A DNA stretch of 64,000 nucleotides from Candidatus Nanosyncoccus alces (GCF_004138395.1 NZ_PRLM01000001.1:62001-126000); one strand, 5' to 3'. Counted from the stretch's first letter, positions 49,898 through 58,823 are shown. The notes: a model not told the origin generated them from the sequence alone. Program-made: numbers and translations.

Positions 49898-50434
49898 ATG
49901 AGTCGTATCGGAAAACAACCCATCGAGATTCCGACGGGAGTGACAATTACGGTCGGCGACAGCGAGATTACTGTTGCAGGCCCGAAGGGTCAACTCATCG
50001 TTCCGGTGCAACCTAAGACTAAGGTTGCGATTGAGGGGAGCATGGCTACGGTCACCCGTGAGGATGACGAGCCAAAATCTCGGGCTTGGCATGGTTTGCA
50101 ACGCGCATTGCTCAACAATGCTGTTGTGGGCGTGACTAAAGGCTACGAGAAAAAATTAGAGATTAATGGTGTGGGGTTTCGTCTATCTGGCGGTCCGCAA
50201 GAAATCGAGATGGCGCTTGGTTTTTCACATCCAGTGAAATACAAAGCTCCAGAGGGCGTAACGCTTACTACCAATAAAATGGAAATTACGGTTTCTGGCA
50301 TCGACAAGCAAAAAGTTGGTCAGGTAGCCGCAGAAATCCGCAGCCTCAAGAAGCCAGAGCCTTACAAGGGTAAAGGTATTAAGTATGCCGATGAAGTGAT
50401 TCTTCGTAAAGCAGGAAAGGCGGGTAAGAAATAA
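49898..50434 (+). CDS. rplF: Ribosomal protein uL6
   Basis: 178 residues. SRIGKQPIEIPTGVTI start and PEPYKGKGIKYADEVILRKAGK end are typical. First gene of the second ribosomal unit, overlapping rplR by 1 base. Confidence 0.97.
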   Translation: MSRIGKQPIEIPTGVTITVGDSEITVAGPKGQLIVPVQPKTKVAIEGSMATVTREDDEPKSRAWHGLQRALLNNAVVGVTKGYEKKLEINGVGFRLSGGPQEIEMALGFSHPVKYKAPEGVTLTTNKMEITVSGIDKQKVGQVAAEIRSLKKPEPYKGKGIKYADEVILRKAGKAGKK

Positions 50435-50763
50435 TGAATAAGGCATTTAGGGCAAAACGTACTCGCGCTAAAATTCACGGTACGGCAGATCGGCCGCGAC
50501 TTTCGGTGCATTTTAGTAATCAACACATTACTGCGCAAATTATTGACGATGATAAAAAAGCAACTTTGGCTTATGCTACTACGGTTGGGGCCAAGATGAC
50601 TGGTAATAAAACCGAAAAAGCAGCAAAGATTGGTGCAGAAATTGCCAAAAAGGCAAAGACCGCCAAAGTCTCTAAAGTTGTATTTGACCGTGGCGCTAAA
50701 TTATATGCTGGTCGGATGAGCGCACTCGCAGATGCGGCCCGCAAAGAAGGATTGGAGTTTTAA
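50434..50763 (+). CDS. rplR: Ribosomal protein uL18
   Basis: 109 residues; RAKRTRAKIHGTADRPRLSVHFSNQH and KVVFDRGAKLYAGRMSALADAARKEGLEF (parts) are typical. Binds 5S rRNA. Confidence 0.96.
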   Translation: MNKAFRAKRTRAKIHGTADRPRLSVHFSNQHITAQIIDDDKKATLAYATTVGAKMTGNKTEKAAKIGAEIAKKAKTAKVSKVVFDRGAKLYAGRMSALADAARKEGLEF

Positions 50764-50765
50764 TT

Positions 50766-51449
50766 ATGCCAGAAACAGAGAAAAAAGCCCCAAGAGTAAT
50801 TAATAAGTCTGGTACGCTAAAGATGGACGATAAGACGGCTGCTACTAAGCAGACGCGAGACATTTCCGGTAAGAGAATGGATCGGCGTAATCGTCGCGAT
50901 CGCGTGCGTGCTGAAGCAGGGCCAAAAGAATTTGACGAGATTACCATTGCGGTGGATCGCGTGTCTCGTACGGTAGCGGGTGGTCGCCGGATGCGCTTTA
51001 AGGCATTGGTGGCAATCGGTAACCATAAAAATAAAGTTGGCGTGGGCGTGGCTAAAGGCAATGACGTGACTACGGCGGTAGCTAAAGCAACTTCTAAAGC
51101 CAAGAAATCCATGATTACCTTTAATATGGATGGTGAAACTGTGTGCCATGAAACTCGCACTAAGGTGACTGGCGCAGATGTATTGATTAAGCCTGCGGCA
51201 CCTGGTACTGGGATTATTGCTGGTGGTACAGTACGCTCAATTATTGGTTTGACTGGTGTGAAAAATTTGATTTCTAAATCGCTAGGTTCTACCAATAAGG
51301 TGAACATTGCTTACGCGGTGATCGAGGGTTTGCGCCAACAAGTGCCACGCAAAGAATGGAATGGCGTGAAGGCTGAAAAGGCGGAAGCTAAAGTTGAAAA
51401 GACGGAAAAATCAGCAGCCAAGAAAGCCTCGGGGAAGGAGACTAAGTAA
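50766..51449 (+). CDS. rpsE: Ribosomal protein uS5 with extensions
   Basis: 227 residues, about 60 more than E. coli. Core from FDEITIAVDRVSRTVAGGRR to NVAYAVIEGL-type helix. Extra N-terminal segment of about 45 residues and a Lys/Ala/Glu-rich tail of about 25. The next gene is rplO without rpmD (uL30) between, as in all CPR bacteria. Confidence 0.95.
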   Translation: MPETEKKAPRVINKSGTLKMDDKTAATKQTRDISGKRMDRRNRRDRVRAEAGPKEFDEITIAVDRVSRTVAGGRRMRFKALVAIGNHKNKVGVGVAKGNDVTTAVAKATSKAKKSMITFNMDGETVCHETRTKVTGADVLIKPAAPGTGIIAGGTVRSIIGLTGVKNLISKSLGSTNKVNIAYAVIEGLRQQVPRKEWNGVKAEKAEAKVEKTEKSAAKKASGKETK

Positions 51450-51913
51450 TGAAATACAATGATTTGGTGGTAGAGAAAAATACTCGTCCGACGCGTAAAG
51501 GCCGTGGTATTTCGGCTGGTCAGGGTAAAACTGCTGGTCGTGGTACGAAAGGTCAAAAAGCGCGTACTGGTCATCGCAAGATGCCGGTGGGCTTCATGGG
51601 TGGCCAGCGAGCGATTATGCAGGCTGTGCCAAAGCTAAAAGGTTTCAAATCTTTTCATCCAAAGGCGGAGGTTGTTTATACTGACAGGTTGAATGGTCTG
51701 AAGGGTAAGGTAGACAATTATGCTATGGCGGAGGCTAGCTTGATTTCTAGCCCATTTGTAAAGGTAAAAGTGATTACGCGTGGTGAACTTACTGCGAAAA
51801 TCGACTTAGAAACACAATTTGCTTCGAAAACTGCCGTAGAGGCAATCAAAAAAGCCGGCGGTAGCTTTAAAAAGGTAGCGATTTTGCAAAAGCCTGCCAA
51901 AAAAGAAGCTTAA
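51449..51913 (+). CDS. rplO: Ribosomal protein uL15
   Basis: 154 residues. RKGRGISAGQGKTAGRGTKG and GHRKMPVGFMGGQ identify it. secY, adk and map, which usually follow, are absent; a terminator ends the unit here. Confidence 0.96.
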   Translation: MKYNDLVVEKNTRPTRKGRGISAGQGKTAGRGTKGQKARTGHRKMPVGFMGGQRAIMQAVPKLKGFKSFHPKAEVVYTDRLNGLKGKVDNYAMAEASLISSPFVKVKVITRGELTAKIDLETQFASKTAVEAIKKAGGSFKKVAILQKPAKKEA

Positions 51914-51930
51914 ATTGGGCTTAAAACCTG

Positions 51931-51960
51931 AAAATAACCCTGTGAACAGGGTTATTTTTG
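51931..51960 (+). terminator. Terminator of the ribosomal cluster
   Basis: AAAATAACCCTG-TGAA-CAGGGTTATTTTTG. Confidence 0.93.
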
Positions 51961-51969
51961 TGGTAGAAT
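51961..51969 (+). promoter_or_regulatory. Extended -10 promoter of FKBP gene
   Basis: TGG-TAGAAT immediately after the terminator, leaving a leader of about 22 bases to the ATG at 51998. Confidence 0.55.
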
Positions 51970-51997
51970 GAGGAGAGTAAATAGTGGAGTATATTGT

Positions 51998-52729
51998 ATG
52001 GATGAAAAAGAGTTAAAAACTAGTCCGAAGCAACGGTTTTTTATTATCTTAATTGCGGTGATTATGTTGGGGTCAATTATCGCAAGTTATGCGGCGATTG
52101 TGATAAATGGTGGGAAGTCTAGCACTGGCAATACTGACGGGAGTAGTATAGACGAGACGAAAATTGCGGAGTACGAGGATGTCTATAATAAGAAAGTGGC
52201 GGAATTTTCGGCGAAGACGAAGGGGGATTTTGAAAAATTTATCAAATATAAGTCGGAAATTGTAGCTTATAATGAGACTGCGGCAAATGAGAATGGCGTG
52301 CAGATAAGAGATTTGGAAGATGGTGCTGGTGAGGAAATTGCGAGCGGAGATGATAATTATCTAGCGTATTATGTGGGGTGGTGTGCGGACGAAAGCATAT
52401 TTGATTCTTCATTCGATGACAATAGTAATCCTACAGCTTTTGCTAAAGTGTTGGATGCATCGCTTGGCATGATTGAAGGCTGGAATTTAGGTATAGAAGG
52501 TATGAAGTTGGGAGGGATTCGAGAAGTCACGGTTCCTGGGAATTTAGCGTATGGTGATTCAATGGAGATTTGTGGTGGCACAAACAAGCCGTTGAAATTT
52601 ATGATTTTGGCGGTAGCGAATGAGGATCCGTTAAAATCGTTGGCAGCAGAGTTGGACGAAGCATATATGCGGTTACAATATGCCTATTATGGTATAGATT
52701 ATGATGAAATGTTGGAGAATGCTGAGTAA
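51998..52729 (+). CDS. Membrane-anchored FKBP-type peptidyl-prolyl isomerase
   Basis: 243 residues. One N-terminal helix (about 15-40), a coiled linker and an FKBP domain (about 95-215) with the family end motif MKLGGIREVTVPGNLAYGD. The catalytic surface is partly degenerate (YYVGWCADESIFDSSFD in place of the usual YTGTL...FDSS). Two cysteines might pair. Probably folds secreted proteins outside the membrane. The start at 51998 (GTGGAG upstream) gives the basic-before-helix pattern; an earlier in-frame ATG is inside the -10 box. Confidence 0.85.
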   Translation: MDEKELKTSPKQRFFIILIAVIMLGSIIASYAAIVINGGKSSTGNTDGSSIDETKIAEYEDVYNKKVAEFSAKTKGDFEKFIKYKSEIVAYNETAANENGVQIRDLEDGAGEEIASGDDNYLAYYVGWCADESIFDSSFDDNSNPTAFAKVLDASLGMIEGWNLGIEGMKLGGIREVTVPGNLAYGDSMEICGGTNKPLKFMILAVANEDPLKSLAAELDEAYMRLQYAYYGIDYDEMLENAE

Positions 52730-52741
52730 TCGATATTTGTG

Positions 52742-54088
52742 ATGTCGGATAAAACTTTTTTCTTTTATGATTTGGAGACTTCGGGGCTAAATGCACGAGA
52801 AGACCGGATTATGCAGTTTGCCGGACAGCGTACTGATATGAATCTTGAGCCAGTTGGCGAGCCGGTGAATATATTGGTAAAAATGACGAGGGATGCTTTG
52901 CCAAGCCCAAGTGCAATAATGGTGACTAAAATTACGCCACAGGATACTTTGCGGGATGGCATGACGGAAGCGGAATTTGTGCGGTATGTGACGGAAGAGG
53001 TTTTTGTATCAGATACGATAGTAGTCGGATATAATACAGTGCGTTTTGATGATGAGTTTATGCGCGCGACATTGTGGCGGAATTTTTATGATCCGTATGA
53101 ATGGGAGTGGAAGGAAGGACGTAGTCGGTGGGACATGCTAGATGTGGTGCGATTGACGCGGGCGTTGAGGCCGGAAGGAATAAAATGGCCGTTTACAGAG
53201 GATGGGCGGGCGACGAATCGTCTGGAATTGATTACTAAATTGAATGGAGTAGAGCACAAACATGCCCATGATGCGTTGAGCGATGTGCATGCTACGATAG
53301 CGGTGGCGAAGTTAATAAAGGAAAAACAGCCAAAATTATTTGGTTTTTTGCTCAAAATGCGAGATAAAAGAGAAGTTAAGAAATTGGTTAACTTGGAAAA
53401 TAAGCAACCTTTTGTATATGTCTCGGGTCGATATGCACAAGAATACAATAAGGCTACGGTTGTGTTTCCTTTGACGAGCGGAAGAAATGGTAATGTATTG
53501 GTGTACGACCTTCGTTATAATGTGGAAGAGGTTAACCAGGAAAAGATTTTCCCAATTGTGAAGGAACTTTGTTTTAATAAATGTCCAGCGGTGGCGCCCG
53601 TGTCGGTGTTGGATGAAGGCGATGGGTGGGCAAAAGTTGGTTTGAATCCGGACGATGTAAGGCGGAACTTGGAAATATTGCTTAAACATCCGGATTTTGC
53701 AGAAAAGATGCGGAGTGAAGCGGAGGCTAAGCCGGAGTTTCCACCTGCAATAGAGCCTGAAGCGGCACTTTATGATGGCTTCTTGAATGACGCAGATCGG
53801 ATAAAAGTGGCGGCGGTGAGAAATGCCGTGGAAAACAAGTTAGCGGATTTTCATCCGGATTTTGTGGACGAGAGATTGCCGGAACTATTGTTGCATTACA
53901 AGGGGAGGAATTTTCCACAGAGTTTGAGTGAGAGTGAGAACAAGCAGTGGGAAGAATATCGGAGGGCTAGGTTAAATAGGTTAGCTCCAAAGTTCTTGAA
54001 AGAACTTGAAGAACTGTACAAGAAAGATGAGTATGTTGGAGAAGAACTAAAGTTATATTTTGAAGATGTTTTAGCGGAAGATTATTAA
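52742..54088 (+). CDS. sbcB: Exodeoxyribonuclease I family (SbcB-like)
   Basis: 448 residues. DEDDh 3'-5' exonuclease: FYDLETSGL (motif I), GYNTVRFDDEFMR (motif II) and HAHDALSDVHAT (motif III), followed by the SH3-like and helical domains of exonuclease I. Degrades single-stranded DNA in repair and recombination. The ATG at 52742 overlaps an in-frame GTG just before it. A 12-base gap to the FKBP gene suggests one transcript. Confidence 0.9.
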   Translation: MSDKTFFFYDLETSGLNAREDRIMQFAGQRTDMNLEPVGEPVNILVKMTRDALPSPSAIMVTKITPQDTLRDGMTEAEFVRYVTEEVFVSDTIVVGYNTVRFDDEFMRATLWRNFYDPYEWEWKEGRSRWDMLDVVRLTRALRPEGIKWPFTEDGRATNRLELITKLNGVEHKHAHDALSDVHATIAVAKLIKEKQPKLFGFLLKMRDKREVKKLVNLENKQPFVYVSGRYAQEYNKATVVFPLTSGRNGNVLVYDLRYNVEEVNQEKIFPIVKELCFNKCPAVAPVSVLDEGDGWAKVGLNPDDVRRNLEILLKHPDFAEKMRSEAEAKPEFPPAIEPEAALYDGFLNDADRIKVAAVRNAVENKLADFHPDFVDERLPELLLHYKGRNFPQSLSESENKQWEEYRRARLNRLAPKFLKELEELYKKDEYVGEELKLYFEDVLAEDY

Positions 54089-54093
54089 ACTTG

Positions 54094-54102
54094 TGGTAAA
54101 AT
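54094..54102 (+). promoter_or_regulatory. ldh extended -10 promoter
   Basis: TGG-TAAAAT, 19 bases before the ATG, with AAAGGGTGG between. Confidence 0.65.
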
Positions 54103-54121
54103 AGAACAAAGAAAGGGTGGT

Positions 54122-55036
54122 ATGGATAATAACAAAGTTATGATTGTGGGAACGGGTAACGTGGGCGCAAGCATTGCGTTTGCGATTTTGAATCAGCGGA
54201 CCACAATAAATGAAATAGTTTTGACTGATATTATTGCGAAGGATGCAGAGGGCGAAGCGATGGACTTGCGTGATGCCTTAGCGGTTGCACCAAGTTATGT
54301 GAAGGTCTCTAGTGGTACTTATAAGGATGCAAAAGACTGCGATGTAGTAGTGATTACGGCTGGTGCGGCGCAGAAACCTGGTGAGACGCGGATGGAACTT
54401 TTGAAAAAGAATGTGAATATTTTAAAGGGTATGGTAGAGCAGATAATGGCGAGTGGGTTTAATGGAATATTTTTGGTGGTGACTAACCCGATGGACGTGA
54501 TGACATATTATACGATGAGATTTTCTGGTTTGCCAGCGGAACGGGTAATTGGCTCCGGTACGGTGTTAGATTCAGCTAGGTTGAGGCAAAGAGTTGCAAA
54601 CTATCTGAATATTAATGCAAAATCGGTTCATGCATATCAGGTAGGTGAGCATGGTGATACGGAGCTGACTTTGTGGTCGTTAGCTGATGTTGGCGGGCAG
54701 AAAGTGTCTGAGTTGTTGCCGGCGGATGTGCGAGAAGGGATATCGGGATTCGTAAGAGATGAAGCGTATGAGATTATTAATAAAAAGGGTGCAACTTATT
54801 ATGGGATTGCGACTTGTGTAGTTGCAATTTTGAATTGTATCTTGAACGACGAAATGCGGGTGATGTCGGTGTCATCGTATGATGGTTTTTCGGGAACATG
54901 TTTTGGTTGGCCGTCTGTGGTGGGGCGAGCGGGTGTAGTACGGAGGTTAGATTTGAAAATTGCTGAGAAGGAAGGCGTGGAATTGCAAAAGTCGATAAAT
55001 GTTTTGAAGAAAGCGATTAATTCGGTGAAACTTTAG
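54122..55036 (+). CDS. ldh: L-lactate dehydrogenase
   Basis: 304 residues. NAD-binding GTGNVGASIAFAI, substrate loop AAQKPGETRMELL with Gln at the position that favours lactate over malate, VTNPMDVMTYY, and the catalytic His in VGEHGDTE. Regenerates NAD+ by reducing pyruvate, fitting a fermentative, host-dependent life. Single-gene unit. Confidence 0.9.
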   Translation: MDNNKVMIVGTGNVGASIAFAILNQRTTINEIVLTDIIAKDAEGEAMDLRDALAVAPSYVKVSSGTYKDAKDCDVVVITAGAAQKPGETRMELLKKNVNILKGMVEQIMASGFNGIFLVVTNPMDVMTYYTMRFSGLPAERVIGSGTVLDSARLRQRVANYLNINAKSVHAYQVGEHGDTELTLWSLADVGGQKVSELLPADVREGISGFVRDEAYEIINKKGATYYGIATCVVAILNCILNDEMRVMSVSSYDGFSGTCFGWPSVVGRAGVVRRLDLKIAEKEGVELQKSINVLKKAINSVKL

Positions 55037-55118
55037 TGGCTAAGCTTGCGAAAAATAAGCAATAGCGATAAAATACAATAAAGAATTCTAGAATTAAACT
55101 AAAAAGGAATAATAGAAA

Positions 55119-56039
55119 ATGGATCCAATGACTAATCCAACACCAACTCCTAATCCAGCTTCAGAGCCAGTGACGAATCCGGGCCCAGCGCCGGTAGCTC
55201 CACAGGCTCCGGTGGCGCCAGCTCAGTCGGTAGTTCAGCCGACGGCTCCAGTAAGTCCGGAAACAGTTTCTCCAGTAGCTCCGGGGGCTCCGGGTGTTGC
55301 GATGGGAGCAAATCCAGTAGTGCAACCTCCGGTGAATCCGGTGATCAATCCTGCGGCGTCGACTCCGGCTTCGACGAACCCGGTTTTCCAACCAAACAGT
55401 TTAAATGGGGTGGCGGCAACAGACCCGATTATGGTGCCGGAACCTGCGCCAGCTCCGGATCCAGTGGAAGAAGAGTTGAAGGCTCCGATGAAAGCGGCTG
55501 GACCTGTTCCTGGATCAATTGGGTCAGCGGTGTCTGGGCCAGAGGCAGTAGAAGAACCTGCGCTAGAGCCGGCTGCTGTGCCTGCTGGCAATCCGTTCGC
55601 GGCAGCGCCGCAAGGTAGCACGCCGAGTGTATCTTTCACTGATCCAGCTACGCAACCGGAGGCTACAAATCCTGCAGTTGAGCCGTCGAAGCCAGCTAAG
55701 AAAAAGAATAGCAAGACAACATTGATTGCGTTGGTGGCGATTGCATTTGTAGTGGTAATTGCGCTGGCGGTTGTGCTTGTTATGCAACTGATGGGCCCAA
55801 CGGGTGATAATACTACAACCCAAACAACGGAACGTCCAGTAGTGACGCAACCAATTGCTGAGCCCGATGAAGATGAAGATGAAACGATTGTTGATGATGA
55901 GACAGTCGACGGTAGTGGATCTACGACGACGACTGATTCGGAGGAGGATGTTGATTCTAGCGTGAATAGTAGTACAGTTAATACTGATGCTGCTGAGGTG
56001 GAAACTGAGATTGTTGACGAAAACGCTTCAACATTGTAA
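55119..56039 (+). CDS. Pro/Ala-rich single-pass membrane protein
   Basis: 306 residues. A Pro/Ala/Val/Thr/Asn-rich N-terminal region of about 195 residues (PNPASEPVTNPGPAP style), a short basic patch (KPAKKKNSK), one helix (about 203-225) and an acidic Thr/Ser/Asp tail of about 80. Disordered on both sides. The Pro-rich part is probably cytoplasmic, by the positive-inside rule. No family recognised; similar layout to the 12288 gene. AAAGGAA precedes the ATG. Confidence 0.75.
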   Translation: MDPMTNPTPTPNPASEPVTNPGPAPVAPQAPVAPAQSVVQPTAPVSPETVSPVAPGAPGVAMGANPVVQPPVNPVINPAASTPASTNPVFQPNSLNGVAATDPIMVPEPAPAPDPVEEELKAPMKAAGPVPGSIGSAVSGPEAVEEPALEPAAVPAGNPFAAAPQGSTPSVSFTDPATQPEATNPAVEPSKPAKKKNSKTTLIALVAIAFVVVIALAVVLVMQLMGPTGDNTTTQTTERPVVTQPIAEPDEDEDETIVDDETVDGSGSTTTTDSEEDVDSSVNSSTVNTDAAEVETEIVDENASTL

Positions 56040-56042
56040 AAT
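56037..56042 (+). promoter_or_regulatory. Possible metG -10, leaderless
   Basis: TAAAAT overlapping the stop of the previous gene and ending 6 bases before the metG ATG; TG is directly adjacent rather than at the TGn position. Confidence 0.5.
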
Positions 56043-56048
56043 ATATTT

Positions 56049-57467
56049 ATGAATAAGGTTTATGTAACTACGGCGATTCCGTATGTGAATGGCGCTCCGC
56101 ATATTGGGCATGCGATGGATTATTGTTTGGCGGATGTGTATGCGAGGTATCGCAGGTTATGTGGTGATGAGGTGAAATTCCAGGCTGGTGTGGATGAACA
56201 TGGTAATAAAATTTTTCAGAAATCGAAAGAGTTGGGCTTACCGGTAGCGGATTATGTTAAAGAGAATGCAGAGAAGTTTATGGATTTCGTTGAGAAATTA
56301 GGTGTATCGTACACGGATTTTATTAGAACTACAGATGTGGATCATGAGCGCAGATGTCAAGAGATTTGGCGTAGATTAAGTGATCATATATATAAAGCAA
56401 AATATGAAGGCTGGTATTGTTCGGGTTGCGAGAGGTTTATTACGCAAAAAGAATATGATGAGAATAATGGTGTGTGTCCAGACCATCAGAAACCATATGA
56501 AAAGTTGGTAGAAGAAAATTATTATCTTCGAATTGCAGATTTTAAAGATCAGATTCGCGGGGCAATAGAGTCGGGTGAGATGTCGGTTTTACCGGAGTTT
56601 CGCAAAAAAGAGGTATTAAAGCTTTTGGAAGAATCGCCGGACGTGTCGGTTTCGCGCTCGGTCGAGCAACTGACCTGGGGTGTGCCTGTACCGGATGATG
56701 ATTCACAGGTGATGTATGTGTGGATTGATGCGCTCTCTAATTATATTACGATTTTGGGCTATCCAGATTCGGATATCAGCGAATGGTGGCCTGCGGCGGC
56801 GCAATTTGTGGGCAAAGATATACTAAGGTTTCATGCGATTATTTGGCCGGCAATGCTAATTGGGTTGGGACTACCATTACCGAAGGTGTTGCTTTCGCAT
56901 GGTTTTGTGTTGGCGGATGGGCAAAAGATGAGCAAAAGTATTGGTAATGTAGTAGATCCGATTGAAGTGTTGGATCGGCATGGACTAGATGCATTTAGAT
57001 ATTATTTTCTAAGGCATGTGGATACGTTCGCGGATTCGGACTTTACGTGGGAAAAATTTGAGGACGCCTATAACAATGAGTTAGCGAATGATTTGGGCAA
57101 TTTGGTACAACGTTTGGCAACTTTGGCGATGAAAAATGATGTAAAGTTAGTTGAGGAACCAAAGTTTGAGATGGATGCTGGATATGTGGAACTAATGGAT
57201 AAGTTTGAATTTTCAAAGGCGTTCGACTATGCGTGGGACAAAGTTCAGAACTTAAATAAACGGATTGACGAAGAAAAACCATGGGCTTTAGCAAAAAATG
57301 GCGAAACGGCAAAATTACAAAATTGTCTAAGAGATTTGATTTGTGGTTTATTAAATGTTAATTATATGTTGAGCCCATTTATTCCGGGGACTACGGAAAA
57401 GATTTTTGAGATTTTTGCTGGCGGCGATATTAAACCACCAAGGACGCCATTGTTTCCTAAACATTAA
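56049..57467 (+). CDS. metG: Methionyl-tRNA synthetase
   Basis: 472 residues, class I. HIGH reads HIGHAM in AIPYVNGAPHIGHAMDY, KMSKS reads KMSKSIGN. A connective zinc region has CSGC plus CPDH with spacing of a single knuckle. The C-terminal tRNA-binding dimerisation domain found in longer MetRS is absent. Length typical of the short bacterial form. Confidence 0.96.
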   Translation: MNKVYVTTAIPYVNGAPHIGHAMDYCLADVYARYRRLCGDEVKFQAGVDEHGNKIFQKSKELGLPVADYVKENAEKFMDFVEKLGVSYTDFIRTTDVDHERRCQEIWRRLSDHIYKAKYEGWYCSGCERFITQKEYDENNGVCPDHQKPYEKLVEENYYLRIADFKDQIRGAIESGEMSVLPEFRKKEVLKLLEESPDVSVSRSVEQLTWGVPVPDDDSQVMYVWIDALSNYITILGYPDSDISEWWPAAAQFVGKDILRFHAIIWPAMLIGLGLPLPKVLLSHGFVLADGQKMSKSIGNVVDPIEVLDRHGLDAFRYYFLRHVDTFADSDFTWEKFEDAYNNELANDLGNLVQRLATLAMKNDVKLVEEPKFEMDAGYVELMDKFEFSKAFDYAWDKVQNLNKRIDEEKPWALAKNGETAKLQNCLRDLICGLLNVNYMLSPFIPGTTEKIFEIFAGGDIKPPRTPLFPKH

Positions 57468-57470
57468 ATA

Positions 57471-57506
57471 TTATAAAAATAATCCCGTAAGGGATTATTT
57501 TTATAA
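57471..57506. terminator. Bidirectional terminator between metG and aquaporin gene
   Basis: TTATAAAAATAATCCC-GTAA-GGGATTATTTTTATAA, a perfect 16-bp stem. Confidence 0.95.
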
Positions 57507-57517
57507 CGCAGATTAGG

Positions 57518-58441
57518 TTAATCTTCAGATAGCTTTTTTGCGAAATCTGATAAGTAGAAACCAATTACGCCGCCAATCATTGGAATGAGTGCATAGATTG
57601 ATAGAGCTTGGCAAACACCACCGAAAATTTCACCGAAGTTCTCACCAGCGGTTGGGAAGATTTGCATCATTAAAGCAACAGCTGGGTTAAAAATGAAGTT
57701 ACTATTTATACCTAAGAAGGCTGCGGAAACTACATAGCCGATAAGTACAGCTAAAGCCATTCCGCCAGCTATGACTGCTGCAAAAGTGAAAGTGCTGCGT
57801 TTGTATTCGATAGCTCTTGAGAAGAAGAACCCGATGATTGCTGCACCGAGTAATTCTACCATTGCAACCATCCAGAATCCGCCTTCTGCAACTGCAGACA
57901 TGGTTGGTACGTCATAAGCAGTTTCGCCGCCGGCTAAATGGAAACCATTGAAAATAAGCCAGCCAAGCCAGGCGCCTAGAATTTCTGCGATGATGTACAT
58001 GATGCCGCGAATGACAGACATGCGACGGGTTGCCATCATTCCTACTGTGACGATAGGGTTGAGGCAAGCGCCAGAAAATGCGTAGACCGCTACAAGTACT
58101 GCGATGACAGCGAATGTATACATAGCAACATTGGCGATACCCATGAGTGATAACGCAAAGAGCAACAATGCAATAAGCATGGTGCCGATGACTTCTCCAA
58201 GCAAAGCACCGTAAAATTTGTGGCTCTTAAAAATGGTGAGGATACTTTCCTTTTCTTCGTATTTTTTAGCAAAAAAGCCGCAGAAGCAAGATTTTTTTGC
58301 ATTGGCGTTTTTTGTTTCTTCCACCGTGTTGGTTTTAGGAGCTTCGATTTCTGACTTCTTGACAGACTTCTCAGCAGTTCCCCCTTTTGTCGATTTAGCC
58401 TTGGTAGACTTAGTCGACGTTTTCGACTTTTTAGTCGCCAT
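57518..58441 (-). CDS. Aquaporin/MIP-family channel with variant pore
   Basis: 307 residues. About 60 cytoplasmic residues rich in Lys, Ser and Thr precede six helices. The first pore motif reads NPI (128-130, in GACLNPIVTVG) instead of NPA; the second is NPA (252-254) but is followed by Val rather than the conserved selectivity-filter Arg. Water or glycerol transport is therefore uncertain and another small solute is possible. CxC (Cys52, Cys54) sits before the first helix. Strong site AAGGAGG. Confidence 0.85.
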   Translation of the reverse strand: MATKKSKTSTKSTKAKSTKGGTAEKSVKKSEIEAPKTNTVEETKNANAKKSCFCGFFAKKYEEKESILTIFKSHKFYGALLGEVIGTMLIALLLFALSLMGIANVAMYTFAVIAVLVAVYAFSGACLNPIVTVGMMATRRMSVIRGIMYIIAEILGAWLGWLIFNGFHLAGGETAYDVPTMSAVAEGGFWMVAMVELLGAAIIGFFFSRAIEYKRSTFTFAAVIAGGMALAVLIGYVVSAAFLGINSNFIFNPAVALMMQIFPTAGENFGEIFGGVCQALSIYALIPMIGGVIGFYLSDFAKKLSED

Positions 58442-58470
58442 TTGTGACCTCCTTAAATGATATTTGTACT

Positions 58471-58479
58471 ATTATATCA
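58471..58479 (-). promoter_or_regulatory. Aquaporin gene extended -10 promoter
   Basis: Minus-strand TGA-TATAAT, leader of about 23 bases. Confidence 0.75.
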
Positions 58480-58490
58480 CGATTTTTGTA

Positions 58491-58499
58491 TGGTATAAT
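58491..58499 (+). promoter_or_regulatory. Extended -10 promoter, divergent
   Basis: TGG-TATAAT for the gene at 58530, 11 bases from the opposed aquaporin promoter. Confidence 0.7.
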
Positions 58500-58529
58500 G
58501 AAAAAGTTAATAATTTATTTAGGAATAAT

Positions 58530-58769
58530 ATGGGCGTAATAGTAAACAAAAATAATCAGCAAGAAACAGAGCTTTCACGGAAAATTAGCGCGGATCTACG
58601 TGAAAAAGCTTTGCGTGCGTCTGGCATGACAGGCGAGGAAGATGCGCCAGATTTTGCGGAGGATTCGGAATACGTGAAGGATTTTAAAAAGACTAGCAAG
58701 TTTGGTTGGATTTGGGTGGTTTTGATTGTGTTGGCGATTTTGTCGATTATTTCGATTGTAATGTTGTAA
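58530..58769 (+). CDS. Small tail-anchored membrane protein
   Basis: 79 residues: a charged cytoplasmic part with a helical ELSRKISADLREKALRASG segment and a single C-terminal helix (about 57-78). The ATG at 58530 is preferred because TTTAGGA precedes it and the promoter lies between it and earlier in-frame codons. No family recognised. It may belong with the 1066-residue membrane protein downstream, which however has its own promoter. Confidence 0.65.
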   Translation: MGVIVNKNNQQETELSRKISADLREKALRASGMTGEEDAPDFAEDSEYVKDFKKTSKFGWIWVVLIVLAILSIISIVML

Positions 58770-58823
58770 AAAACAGAAATCTCATGTTTTTGAGTGATGG
58801 ATTTTTGCTAAAAAGCATAAGTT

